Shown: positions 54,428 through 64,000 of the stretch, piece by piece
Layout of the letters: every line of letters starts with the position of its first letter
How positions within the stretch are numbered: position 1 is the stretch's first letter
DNA from: Pseudomonas morbosilactucae
GTDB lineage: Bacteria; Pseudomonadota; Gammaproteobacteria; Pseudomonadales; Pseudomonadaceae
Direction: 5' to 3'
Assembly (NCBI RefSeq): GCF_023241715.1
Contig: NZ_JALQCW010000065.1
Coordinates: forward strand, 62,001 to 126,000
DNA: 64,000 bases
Made by a program: the position numbers and the translations under genes
The notes under the pieces: model-generated
The model's database searches: none
Told to the model about the DNA's origin: nothing
The model's input: the letters and a program-made list of their open reading frames with translations, nothing else

Positions 54428-55891
54428 TCAGGACGAGCAACTGATTTCCAGGTGCTTGCCCCACTCGGGCGGGCGCTGGGCGTAGGCGGCCATGCCCGGT
54501 TGCTCTTCGAAGGGGCGGCTCAGGACCTGATGCAAACGGCGCACTTCGCTGTAGTCGCCGGCCTGCGCGGCATCGATGGCGTTTTGCGCCAAATAGTTTC
54601 GCAGGATGTACAGCGGGTTGACCTGGTGCATGCGCGTGCGGCGTTCTTCCTCGCCTTGCGCCGGGTCCCGGGCGACCCGTGCCAGGTAGCGCTCGGCCCA
54701 GGCGTCAAAGCCCTTGAGGTCGACAAAGTCATCCCGCAGGCGCGCCACCGCCAGCTCCGCAGGTTCATCCCCCAGGCGGCGGAAGAACAGGCTGTAGTCG
54801 ACGCTGCTGCCCTGCATCAATGCCAGCAGGTTCTCCACCAGCGCCTGGTCATCGTCTTCGGCGTTGGTCAGCCCCAGGCGACGGCGCATCAGGTCCAGGT
54901 AATGGGCCTGGTACAGCGGCAGGAACAGGCCGAGGCATTCACGCAGTGCGTCGACGCTGATGAACGGCGTCAGGGCCTGGGCCAGGGCACTGAGGTTCCA
55001 CTGGCCAACGGGCACCTGGTTGCTGAAGGAATAGCGGCCCTGGTCATCGGAATGGTTGCAGATGAAGTGGGCGTCGAAATCATCGAGGAAGGCAAAGGGC
55101 CCGAAGTCGAAGGTGATGCCCAGGATCGACATGTTGTCGGTGTTCATCACCCCGTGGCAGAAACCGTAGGCCTGCCATTTGGCGATCAGCTCGGCATTGC
55201 GCTCGACAATCTCGCGGAACATCGCCAGGTGGGGCTCGGGTTGTTCCAGGCAATGGGGGAAGTGCAGGGCCAGGACGTGTTCGGCCAGTTGCTTCTGCTG
55301 CTCGGGTTTTTTCGTGTAGTAGAAATACTCGAAATGGCCGAAGCGTACATGGCTCGGTGCCATGCGCAGCACCATGGCCGCCCGCTCCTGTTTCTCGCGC
55401 CACACCGGCGTGTCCGAACCGATCACACACAGTGCCCGGCTGCTGGGGATGCCCAGGGCATGCAGGGCTTCGGAGGCGAGGAACTCACGGATCGACGAGC
55501 GCAACACCGCCCGGCCGTCGCCCATGCGCGAGTAGGGAGTTTGCCCGGCGCCTTTGAGGTGCAGGTCCCAGTGTTCGCCGGCGCTGTTGTACACCTCGCC
55601 CAGCAGCAAGCCGCGACCGTCGCCCAGTTGTGGGTTGTAGGAGCCGAACTGATGGCCGGAATAGATCATCGCCCGTGGCTCGGCCTCGGCCCAGAGCTTG
55701 TGCCCGCCGAACAGCTCGGCGAACACCGGCTCCTCGGCCAGCGCCGGGTCCAGGTCCAGCAGCGCCATGGCCGCCGGGCTGACCGCCACCAGGCGTGGGT
55801 TGTCGATGGGCTCGGGCAGCACGTGGGTTGAGAAGGCATCGCCCAGGCGGGCGAAGCGATTGTCGAAGGTCAGTTCGTCGAGGGCTTTCAA
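54428..55891 (-). CDS. selO: Protein adenylyltransferase SelO (YdiU), TTG start
   Basis: 487 residues of the pseudokinase-fold enzyme that AMPylates proteins on Ser/Thr/Tyr in redox control. The core IYSGHQFGSYNPQLGDGRG and the HLKGAGQTPYSR phosphate-binding region are present. The C-terminus is EISCSS: the Cys stands where eukaryotic SelO has selenocysteine. The conserved start MKALDELTFDNRF is reached from TTG 55891-55889 with GGGAG seven bases before it. An in-frame ATG further upstream lies nearer to the mscK gene and is not used. Confidence 0.95.
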   Translation of the reverse strand: MKALDELTFDNRFARLGDAFSTHVLPEPIDNPRLVAVSPAAMALLDLDPALAEEPVFAELFGGHKLWAEAEPRAMIYSGHQFGSYNPQLGDGRGLLLGEVYNSAGEHWDLHLKGAGQTPYSRMGDGRAVLRSSIREFLASEALHALGIPSSRALCVIGSDTPVWREKQERAAMVLRMAPSHVRFGHFEYFYYTKKPEQQKQLAEHVLALHFPHCLEQPEPHLAMFREIVERNAELIAKWQAYGFCHGVMNTDNMSILGITFDFGPFAFLDDFDAHFICNHSDDQGRYSFSNQVPVGQWNLSALAQALTPFISVDALRECLGLFLPLYQAHYLDLMRRRLGLTNAEDDDQALVENLLALMQGSSVDYSLFFRRLGDEPAELAVARLRDDFVDLKGFDAWAERYLARVARDPAQGEEERRTRMHQVNPLYILRNYLAQNAIDAAQAGDYSEVRRLHQVLSRPFEEQPGMAAYAQRPPEWGKHLEISCSS

Positions 55892-55940
55892 CGGCCGTCT
55901 CCCAGCAAAATGTCCGAGCATTCTGCTGGGGATTGGCGCC

Positions 55941-58900
55941 TTAGTCGAGTTTGCTCGGTGGCGGTTCCTGCAGCGGCTTGCCTTCGGGCACCGGGACGAT
56001 GGTTTTGGTTTCCGGGTCGATCGGCACCATCTTGTACTCCTGGCCGTGGAGGTTCTTCAGGTAGACCTCCATCTGCCGGAACGAGATGTTGATGTGCTGG
56101 TTCTTGAACTCGCGGTTGATGAAGCGGTTGACTTCATCGATCACCGGGTTGCGGTCCCCGAGGTCGCGCACATGCATGCGCAGCTCGTGGTCCAGGGTGC
56201 TTTCACCGAAGTTCAGGAAGTACACGTGGGGCGCAGGGTCCTTGAGCACCCGCGGGTTGTCCTGGGCAGCCTTGAGCAGCAATTCCTTGACCAGGTCCAG
56301 GTCCGAGCCGTAGTCGACGCCGAGCTTGAGGGTCACCCGAGTAATGGTGTCGGTCAGCGACCAGTTGATCAGTTGCCCGGTGATGAAGGTCTTGTTCGGG
56401 ACGATGATGTCCTTGCGGTCGAAGTCGGTGATGGTGGTGGCGCGGATGCGGATCTTGCTCACCGTGCCCGACAGGTTGCCGATGGTGATGGTGTCGCCGA
56501 TGCGCACCGGGCGCTCGAACAGAATCATGATCCCGGAGATGAAGTTGGCGAAGATCTCCTGCATGCCGAAACCCAGGCCCACCGACAGCGCCGCCACCAG
56601 CCATTGCAGCTTGTCCCAGCTGACCCCGAGGGTGGACAGGGTGGAGACGAAGCCGATCCCGGCAATGGCATAGGACAGCAGGGTGGTGGTGGCGTAGGCG
56701 CTGCCCTGGGCCAAGTTCAGCTTGGACAGCACCAGCACTTCCAGCAGCCCCGGCAGGTTGCGCGCCAGGGCGAAGGTAATGCCGATGATGATCAGCGCGC
56801 CGAGCATGTCGCCGATGCTGATGGGCACCATGCTCATGTTGGCGCCGGTACCACTGGTGTATTCGTAGAGGGTGATGTTGTCGAGGTAGGAGAACACCGT
56901 GATCAGGTCCGACCACACCCAGTACAGCGCCGCCATGAAGCCGCCCAGCAGGGCCAGTCGAATCAGGCGCAGGGATTGTTCGTTGACCTTCTCGATATCC
57001 AGGGTCGGTTCTTCGATCACCGCTTCGCCGCTTTCCCCGGCCTCTTTGGCCGCTTGCCGCTTGCTCAGGGCGCGCTGGTAGGCCAGGCGTCGTGCCGCCA
57101 CGCCCAGGCCGCGGACGAAGGTGGCTTCGATCACCAGCCAGAACATCAGCAGGTAAAGGGTGTTGATCAGGCGATCGCTGAGCTTTAGCGCGGTGTAGTA
57201 GTAGCCGAAGCACACCGCGATGAACAACGCGATGGGCAGCGCGGTGAACAGCACCCCCACCGATTTGCGGAACAGCGAGGCGTTCTGGTGCGTCGGGCTG
57301 CTGAGCAACAGGCGGCTGAGCAGCCAGGCCATCAGCGCGTAGCAGGTCAGCACCACGGCGATGCCTAGCACGTCTTCGGCCAGGGCCGCCGGTTGATGCT
57401 CGGCAACGGCCACCACGGCCACCAGTGCCAGCACCACCAGGCCCAGGCGCCGGATCCAGCCTTGGAGGAATTCGACCTGGGGCTTTTCCCAGCGGAAGTG
57501 CAATTCGGCCACGCCGCCCGGGGCGAGGATTCGGTACGCGGTGTAGAACACCAGCCAGGCCTGGGATATCTGCAGCAGCGCCGCCCCGAGGTTGGCGTTC
57601 TGCCCCCGGGCGTCGATCTGCAAGGCGTAGCCGCACAGCGCCAGGGCCAGGCTGACCGGCATGGCCAGGAGGATATTGACCAGGATCGCCAGGGGTGTGT
57701 GCCACTGGCTGTCACGCTTGAAGTGGCCGATGTCCTGGTGAACCTTGTTCAACTTGCCGTACAGGTAGCGACGTTTCCACAGCAGGGCGCCGATCAGCAG
57801 CAACAGCGGCAGAAACAGCAGCGGCCGTTGCGCCAGGCCGTCGGCCAGCTCGCTCAGGCTCGACGCCCAGGGCAGGGTGGTGACTTGGCGCTCCAGGCGC
57901 AGCGGCACGCCTTCCAGCCATTCCACATCCAGAGGCTTGTTGCTGGGGATCCAGAACATCTGCTCATCGAGGGTCGCCCGCAGGTTTTGCGAGGTGCTCA
58001 GCAGTTGCTTCTGGTTCAGTTGCAGGGTGATGGATTCATTGAGCAGTGCGCTCAACTCGCGGTTCAGCCGTTCCAGCAAGTCGGCGCGGGTCAGCGCCAG
58101 GTCCAGCAGGGTCTTGCGCAACTGCGGGGTGACTTGCTCGGAAGGCTGGCTGGCCAGCAGGTTGTCGACGTAGGTGCTGGGGCTGCTGATCAGCTCGCGC
58201 TGTTGATTGACTTCGAACTGGTACAGGCGGATGTCGGCGATCTGGTCGGCCAGGTCGCGGTCCAGACGCAGGCGCGGCAGGGACTGTTTCTGCTTATAGA
58301 GGATCTTCGACAGCAGCAGGCTGCCCTTGAGCACGCTGATCTGCTCGTCCAGGGCCGCGTCGCTCTGGGTCACGCTGTCCAGTTGCTGCTTGGTCTGCAG
58401 GTTCTGCTGGGTCAGTTCGTTGAGGCGGTCGGTGCTCTTGAGCAGGTAGTCGGAGAGCTTGAGGTTGGCCGCGCTCTCGGTGGCCAGCAGGCTGCTGCTG
58501 CCGGCTTTTTGTGCCTCGATGGACTGCTGGGTCACGGTTTCCTGGGACTGGGCCAGGCGCTTCTGGTTGATCAGGGTCTGCAGGTCCTGGATCTCTTGCT
58601 CCAGGCGCGCGGTCTTCTCCATCAGCAGGTCGTGCTGGCTGTTGCCCAGGTCCTGCAACTGGCTGTTGCCGGCCAGTTCCTGGCGGCGTAGCGGAATCAG
58701 TGCGTTCAAGGCCGCCAGCTCGGCATTGAGCTGGTTGCGCTGGTCGTTGCTGAGCAGCTTGCCGTTGTCGCGACCGGATTTGAGGGTGGCGTTGATTTGC
58801 AGGATGCGCGACTGGCTGTTACTGATTTCCGCCTGGGCGCGCTCGGGGCGGGTCTGGGCGGTGATGGTCAGGCTGTTGGCATCGGCCAGGGCTTTTTGCA

Positions 58901-59294
58901 GGTCGCCCTGCAAGGTGCTGCGCTCGGTCAGCAGCTGTTCCAGCTGCGACACCGGCAATGCGGCGTAGCGTTGGGCCACGGGCAGCACTTTAGTGGCCTT
59001 GAGGCGCACCAGCTCACGCTGGTTCTCCGTCGTCTGGCGCGGCGCGTTGTTCAGCTGTTGCTTGAGGTCGTTCAGCCGCTGCTCGTAATCCTGTTTGTTG
59101 CTCAGGTGGGTCAGGGTGGTTTGCAGCACCGTCTGCAGGGCTTTCTGATCGGCCTCCGGCAGTTTGCGATCGGCGATCTTGTCCAGGCTTTGCTGGACCG
59201 ACTCGGCGCTGGGGGGATCAGCGGCCAGTGCGGTGCCGACGGAAAGACTCAGGCCCAGCAGGGCAACGGCGAAAAAAGTGCGCAGGGTTGGCAT
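55941..59294 (-). CDS. mscK: Large mechanosensitive channel (MscK/KefA family)
   Basis: 1117 residues, the size of E. coli MscK. A signal peptide (MPTLRTFFAVALLGLSLSVGTALA) is followed by a long periplasmic coiled-coil domain (about 25-480) and then about ten membrane helices. The MscS-like pore and beta domain near the C-terminus reads GLGFGMQEIFANFISGIMILFERPVRIGDTI. It opens under hypo-osmotic stress. Directly next to selO and the K+/H+ antiporter, as in P. aeruginosa. Confidence 0.95.
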   Translation of the reverse strand: MPTLRTFFAVALLGLSLSVGTALAADPPSAESVQQSLDKIADRKLPEADQKALQTVLQTTLTHLSNKQDYEQRLNDLKQQLNNAPRQTTENQRELVRLKATKVLPVAQRYAALPVSQLEQLLTERSTLQGDLQKALADANSLTITAQTRPERAQAEISNSQSRILQINATLKSGRDNGKLLSNDQRNQLNAELAALNALIPLRRQELAGNSQLQDLGNSQHDLLMEKTARLEQEIQDLQTLINQKRLAQSQETVTQQSIEAQKAGSSSLLATESAANLKLSDYLLKSTDRLNELTQQNLQTKQQLDSVTQSDAALDEQISVLKGSLLLSKILYKQKQSLPRLRLDRDLADQIADIRLYQFEVNQQRELISSPSTYVDNLLASQPSEQVTPQLRKTLLDLALTRADLLERLNRELSALLNESITLQLNQKQLLSTSQNLRATLDEQMFWIPSNKPLDVEWLEGVPLRLERQVTTLPWASSLSELADGLAQRPLLFLPLLLLIGALLWKRRYLYGKLNKVHQDIGHFKRDSQWHTPLAILVNILLAMPVSLALALCGYALQIDARGQNANLGAALLQISQAWLVFYTAYRILAPGGVAELHFRWEKPQVEFLQGWIRRLGLVVLALVAVVAVAEHQPAALAEDVLGIAVVLTCYALMAWLLSRLLLSSPTHQNASLFRKSVGVLFTALPIALFIAVCFGYYYTALKLSDRLINTLYLLMFWLVIEATFVRGLGVAARRLAYQRALSKRQAAKEAGESGEAVIEEPTLDIEKVNEQSLRLIRLALLGGFMAALYWVWSDLITVFSYLDNITLYEYTSGTGANMSMVPISIGDMLGALIIIGITFALARNLPGLLEVLVLSKLNLAQGSAYATTTLLSYAIAGIGFVSTLSTLGVSWDKLQWLVAALSVGLGFGMQEIFANFISGIMILFERPVRIGDTITIGNLSGTVSKIRIRATTITDFDRKDIIVPNKTFITGQLINWSLTDTITRVTLKLGVDYGSDLDLVKELLLKAAQDNPRVLKDPAPHVYFLNFGESTLDHELRMHVRDLGDRNPVIDEVNRFINREFKNQHINISFRQMEVYLKNLHGQEYKMVPIDPETKTIVPVPEGKPLQEPPPSKLD

Positions 59295-59361
59295 AGAGAC
59301 CGGTCAAGCAAGTTGAAAAGGGGGGGAAGTGTGCCGGACATCTGCCGGCACGCCACCGAGT

Positions 59362-61104
<1,743 letters not shown>

Positions 61105-61511
61105 AGGCAGTACTCCAGGGGGGGTTAAGGCGGGCACAAACTGACCATGCAGTCTGCGTGCCAGCGATTCTAACCTGTTGAAATACGATGATGTCAAAAA
61201 GCTTTTTAACTCTTTACTCATCCTTTTCCAGTCACTTCCCGCATCGCAAGGGCGGCGCTTGGTGCGGTTGTCGAGGCGGGTCTGCCTGGCCTATCGAGCG
61301 CCTCAATCTTTTTTGCCTTGGCGGGCGTGTATTCAGAAAAATCTGACGGGGCGACGAGGTGTCAGGAACCAGATGGGGCATCGGCAGTCTTTAAAGCTCG
61401 CAGACAAGGTTGCCCACCAGGTAAATCAAGGCCTTGCGCCCTGATAAGCCTGGTATCGACGGTGACTTTTCTTTATCGTACGCGCCCTTTGAAAATGCTC
61501 GGAAAATCAAA
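61105..61511. other. Gene-free stretch with a terminator-like hairpin
   Basis: 407 bases between nhaP2 and the coiled-coil gene. A 12-bp palindrome AAAAAGCTTTTT lies at 61196-61207. GAGGCG (61273-61278) and CGCCTC (61299-61304) form a 6-bp stem followed by AATCTTTTTT, a plus-strand terminator-like shape although no plus-strand gene ends here. A small RNA or leader attenuator is possible. I see no convincing promoter or tRNA. Confidence 0.4.
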
Positions 61512-61742
61512 ATGTTGGAAGCATCCCTAAGCCAATTGGAACAACTGGTCAGTGACCTGGTGCAACAGAACCAAGCGCTGCTCGGCACGAATGAAACCCT
61601 GAAAGCCGAACTGGCTCAGGCCAAGGATGAAAACGAAAGCCTGCAACTGAACCTGATGGAGCAGGAAGAGAAACAAGGCGCTACGGCTGCCCGCATCCAG
61701 GCCCTGGTTGAGCGCGTCAGCGCCGGTCCTGTCAGCGCATGA
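61512..61742 (+). CDS. Short coiled-coil protein (TIGR02449/ZapB-like)
   Basis: 76 residues, almost entirely heptad-repeat coiled coil: MLEASLSQLEQLVSDLVQQN, then ETLKAELAQAKDENESLQLN, then ARIQALVERVSA. The size, composition and the gene following it resemble the TIGR02449/zapA pair of Pseudomonas, which acts at the division site. The TGA overlaps the next ATG, so the pair is coupled. GGA at about 61501-61503 is a modest ribosome-binding site. Confidence 0.75.
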   Translation: MLEASLSQLEQLVSDLVQQNQALLGTNETLKAELAQAKDENESLQLNLMEQEEKQGATAARIQALVERVSAGPVSA

Positions 61743-62041
61743 GGCACAGCACCGAAGGGGTAAAGGTCGTCTCGATTCTCGGGGAGGACTATTCGATCAA
61801 GGCCCCGGCCGGGGAAGAGCAGACCCTGCTGGACGCCGCACTTATGTTGAAAGCCGCATTGGCTGACACCAAGAAGAAATACCCGACGCTGATCGGTGAC
61901 CGATTGTTGGTGCTGGCGGCGATGAATTTGTGCTCGCAGCAAATCGATATGCAAAAGCGCCACAAGCAGGAACTCAACCGTTACCAAGAGCAAGTCAGCG
62001 CCACGGTTGAAGTGATCGCCAAGACCATCAACCCGGCATGA
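61739..62041 (+). CDS. ZapA-like protein, divergent paralogue
   Basis: 100 residues. The ZapA pattern is visible as VSILGEDYSIKAPAGEEQTLLDAA then IGDRLLVLAAMNLCSQQIDMQ, ending in a coiled coil. The canonical Pseudomonas ZapA begins with VQILDKEYSI and is followed by 6S RNA and ygfA elsewhere; here neither follows. So I read this as a second, diverged ZapA, possibly binding FtsZ. Four-base overlap with the coiled-coil gene. Confidence 0.78.
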   Translation: MRHSTEGVKVVSILGEDYSIKAPAGEEQTLLDAALMLKAALADTKKKYPTLIGDRLLVLAAMNLCSQQIDMQKRHKQELNRYQEQVSATVEVIAKTINPA

Positions 62042-62167
62042 CCGGCGGTGGCGCAGGGCACTAGCGCAGGTCGCCAGGGAATGGCGCTCTGCGCAGGTGT
62101 GCTGTGACGGGGGTGGGGCGCCGGCGAAGCCACCTTCTCTTGCGCCGGGGTCTCTTATGTTGCTCGG

Positions 62168-63970
62168 TCAGAACCACTCATCTTGCATGGCCAGGCAGGT
62201 ATCGTCCCGCGCCTGCAAAATCGTCAGTTCATGGTGGCAGCCCGGGATTTCCCAGGTCAGGAAGTAGCGCGCCGCCTGCAGCTTGCCTCGGTAAAACGCA
62301 GCATCGGCCGCATTGCCCCTGGCCAGCCCCTCTTCGGCGCGAATCGCCTGTTCCAGCCAGCGCCAGCCGATCACCGTGTGCCCGAATACCTTCAGATACA
62401 GCGCCGAGTTGGCCAGGCTGCTGTTGACCTTGCCTTGCCCGAGGTCGGTCAGCAGGCCCAAAGTCACGCTTTGCAGGTGGCTCACCAGGGTTTCCAGAGG
62501 TTGGCGCAGCGCAGTCAGCGACTCATAAGCTTGTGCCCGTTCGCTGCTGTCGGCGATCAGCCGGAGCAATCGCTTCAAGCCCGCCCCATTGTTTTGCGCC
62601 AGCTTGCGCCCCAGCAGGTCCAGGGACTGAATGCCGTGGGTGCCTTCATGGATCGGGTTCAGACGGTTATCGCGGTAGTACTGCTCCACCGGGTATTCCC
62701 GGGTGTAGCCGTGGCCGCCGAGGATCTGGATCGCCAGTTCGTTGGCCTTGAGGCAGAACTCCGAAGGCCAGGATTTGACGATCGGCGTCAGCAGGTCCAG
62801 CAGCTCGTGGGCCTGCTTGCGTTCGGTGTCGCTGGCCAGGGTGGTGGTGTCGTCGAACAGCCGTGCGGCATACAGGCCCAGGTCAAAGGCGCCTTCGACG
62901 TAGGCCTTCTGGGTCAACAGCATGCGCTTGACGTCGGCGTGCTGGATGATCGACACCGGGGCGGTGTTCGGGTCCTTGCTGTCGGGCAGCCGCCCTTGCG
63001 GGCGTTCGCGGGCGTAGTCCAGGGAGTACAAATAGCCGGCGTAACCCAGCATCACCGCGCCCATGCCGACGCCGATCCGCGCCTCGTTCATCATTTGGAA
63101 CATGTAGCTCAGGCCCTGATGGGGTTTACCCACCAGGTAGCCGACACAGGCCCCGTTATCGCCGAAGTTCAAGGCGGTGGAGGTGGTGCCGCGCCAGCCC
63201 ATCTTGTGGAACAGCCCGGCCAGCAGCACGTCGTTGCGCGGGCCCAGGCTGCCGTCATCGTTGACCAGGAACTTGGGCACGATAAACAGCGAGATGCCCT
63301 TCACCCCCGCCGGTGCGTCCGGCAGTTTGGCCAGGACCATGTGCACGATGTTTTCCGACAGTGGGTGATCGCCACCGGAGATAAAGATCTTGTTGCCCTT
63401 GAGGCGATAACTGCCGTCTGCCGCGGGTTCGGCGCGGGTGCGGATGTCCGAGAGCGAGGAGCCGGCGTGGGGCTCGGTCAGGGCCATGGTGCCGAAGAAA
63501 CGGCCATCGATCATCGGCTGCAGGAAGCGCTGCTTCTGTTCGTCGGTGCCGAAGCTTTCAATCAGGTTGGCCGCGCCCATGGTCAGGAACGGATAGGAAG
63601 TGGACGCCGCGTTGGCCGATTGGAAGTGCGCGAAGCAGGCCTGGGACAGCAGGGTGGGCAGTTGCATGCCGCCGTCTTCGAAGCGGCGGGCGGCGTTGAG
63701 AAAACCGGCCTCCAGAAACGCATCGACTGCCGGTTTCACTTCCGGAATCAGAATCGCCTGGCCGTCTTCATAACGGGGTTCGTTTTCGTCGTTCTTACGG
63801 TTGTGGGGCGCGAAGTATTTTTCGGCAATGCTGCGCGCCGTGCTGATGGCGGCGTCGAAGGTTTCCCGGTTGTGCTCGGCAAACCGCTCACGCTGGGTCA
63901 GGCCCTCGGCATCGAGCACCTCATACAGTTCAAAGGCCAGATTGCGGGAACTGAGCAACGTCTCGGACAT
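62168..63970 (-). CDS. Acyl-CoA dehydrogenase with C-terminal extension
   Basis: 600 residues, the long bacterial acyl-CoA dehydrogenase type that oxidises acyl-CoA to enoyl-CoA with FAD. N-terminal and middle domains contain MALTEPHAGSSLSDIRTRA near residue 165. The catalytic Glu is in NPIHEGTHGIQSLDLLG near residue 433. The extra C-terminal domain of the family covers about 460-600. The ATG at 63970 begins MSETLLSSRNLAFELYEV. It lies beside nhaP2 in P. aeruginosa; here the ZapA-like pair separates them. The chain-length preference is unknown. Confidence 0.94.
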   Translation of the reverse strand: MSETLLSSRNLAFELYEVLDAEGLTQRERFAEHNRETFDAAISTARSIAEKYFAPHNRKNDENEPRYEDGQAILIPEVKPAVDAFLEAGFLNAARRFEDGGMQLPTLLSQACFAHFQSANAASTSYPFLTMGAANLIESFGTDEQKQRFLQPMIDGRFFGTMALTEPHAGSSLSDIRTRAEPAADGSYRLKGNKIFISGGDHPLSENIVHMVLAKLPDAPAGVKGISLFIVPKFLVNDDGSLGPRNDVLLAGLFHKMGWRGTTSTALNFGDNGACVGYLVGKPHQGLSYMFQMMNEARIGVGMGAVMLGYAGYLYSLDYARERPQGRLPDSKDPNTAPVSIIQHADVKRMLLTQKAYVEGAFDLGLYAARLFDDTTTLASDTERKQAHELLDLLTPIVKSWPSEFCLKANELAIQILGGHGYTREYPVEQYYRDNRLNPIHEGTHGIQSLDLLGRKLAQNNGAGLKRLLRLIADSSERAQAYESLTALRQPLETLVSHLQSVTLGLLTDLGQGKVNSSLANSALYLKVFGHTVIGWRWLEQAIRAEEGLARGNAADAAFYRGKLQAARYFLTWEIPGCHHELTILQARDDTCLAMQDEWF

Positions 63971-64000
63971 GACGGCGTACCTGTAGAAAAGTATGCCGCA

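Noticed and set aside
62042..62167. 6S RNA (ssrS), expected after a zapA-like gene
   Set aside because: The gap is only 126 bases, shorter than 6S RNA, ygfA does not follow, and no open-bubble hairpin is apparent.

Overview
The window is chromosomal DNA from a gamma-proteobacterium of the genus Pseudomonas, most likely the P. fluorescens complex. It is GC-rich, densely coding, and carries the gene neighbourhoods typical of that genus: hslVU next to phaC1, the run argS-SPOR protein-hslV-hslU-DUF971-phaC1, ponA divergent from pilMNOPQ-aroK-aroB-damX-gltB-gltD-hemE, and selO-mscK-nhaP2. I see no prophage, insertion sequence, tRNA, rRNA or CRISPR array.

Layout. 1-9321 (minus strand): truncated PHA synthase phaC1 behind a sigma-54 promoter, a DUF971 gene, the HslUV protease, a SPOR-domain protein, argS and priA. 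9490-11988 (plus): rpmE, a secreted nuclease and a malic enzyme. 12138-14576 (minus): ponA/mrcA. 14793-29833 (plus): the type IV pilus or DNA-uptake operon pilMNOPQ with an unusually short secretin, then aroK, aroB, damX, glutamate synthase gltBD and hemE. 29988-32267: an MFS exporter divergent from a LysR regulator. 32354-33336: two small exported proteins.

33365-51511 (minus) is the main accessory feature: one tightly coupled operon of 20 genes for an aryl polyene (APE) pigment. It encodes two ketosynthases, a chain-length factor, a ketoreductase, a dehydratase, two carrier proteins, an acyl-ACP ligase fused to a second dehydratase, a thioesterase, two acyltransferases, a glycosyltransferase, a LolA-like carrier, an MMPL/RND exporter, a lipoprotein, a methyltransferase and an FAD oxidoreductase. 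It also holds an aromatic amino-acid ammonia-lyase and, unusually, a Kef/NhaP-type antiporter. Most junctions overlap by 1-25 bases. The second carrier gene carries a one-base deletion that truncates the protein, while its old stop codon still overlaps the next start codon.

51851-63970: an orphan ParA, trxC, a small conserved protein, a HigBA toxin-antitoxin pair, selO, a large MscK-type mechanosensitive channel, a K+/H+ antiporter, a two-gene ZapB-like/ZapA-like locus, and an acyl-CoA dehydrogenase.

Small repeats: a REP doublet lies at 4419-4470 and a looser one at 29900-29969. A separate family of inverted repeats built on CAAGCTGCAAG / CTTGCAGCTTG sits in three gaps (2296-2331, 27098-27183, 28645-28696), with a decayed or rearranged relative near 12041-12130. 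Three genes (hslV, selO, nhaP2) are best read from TTG starts.
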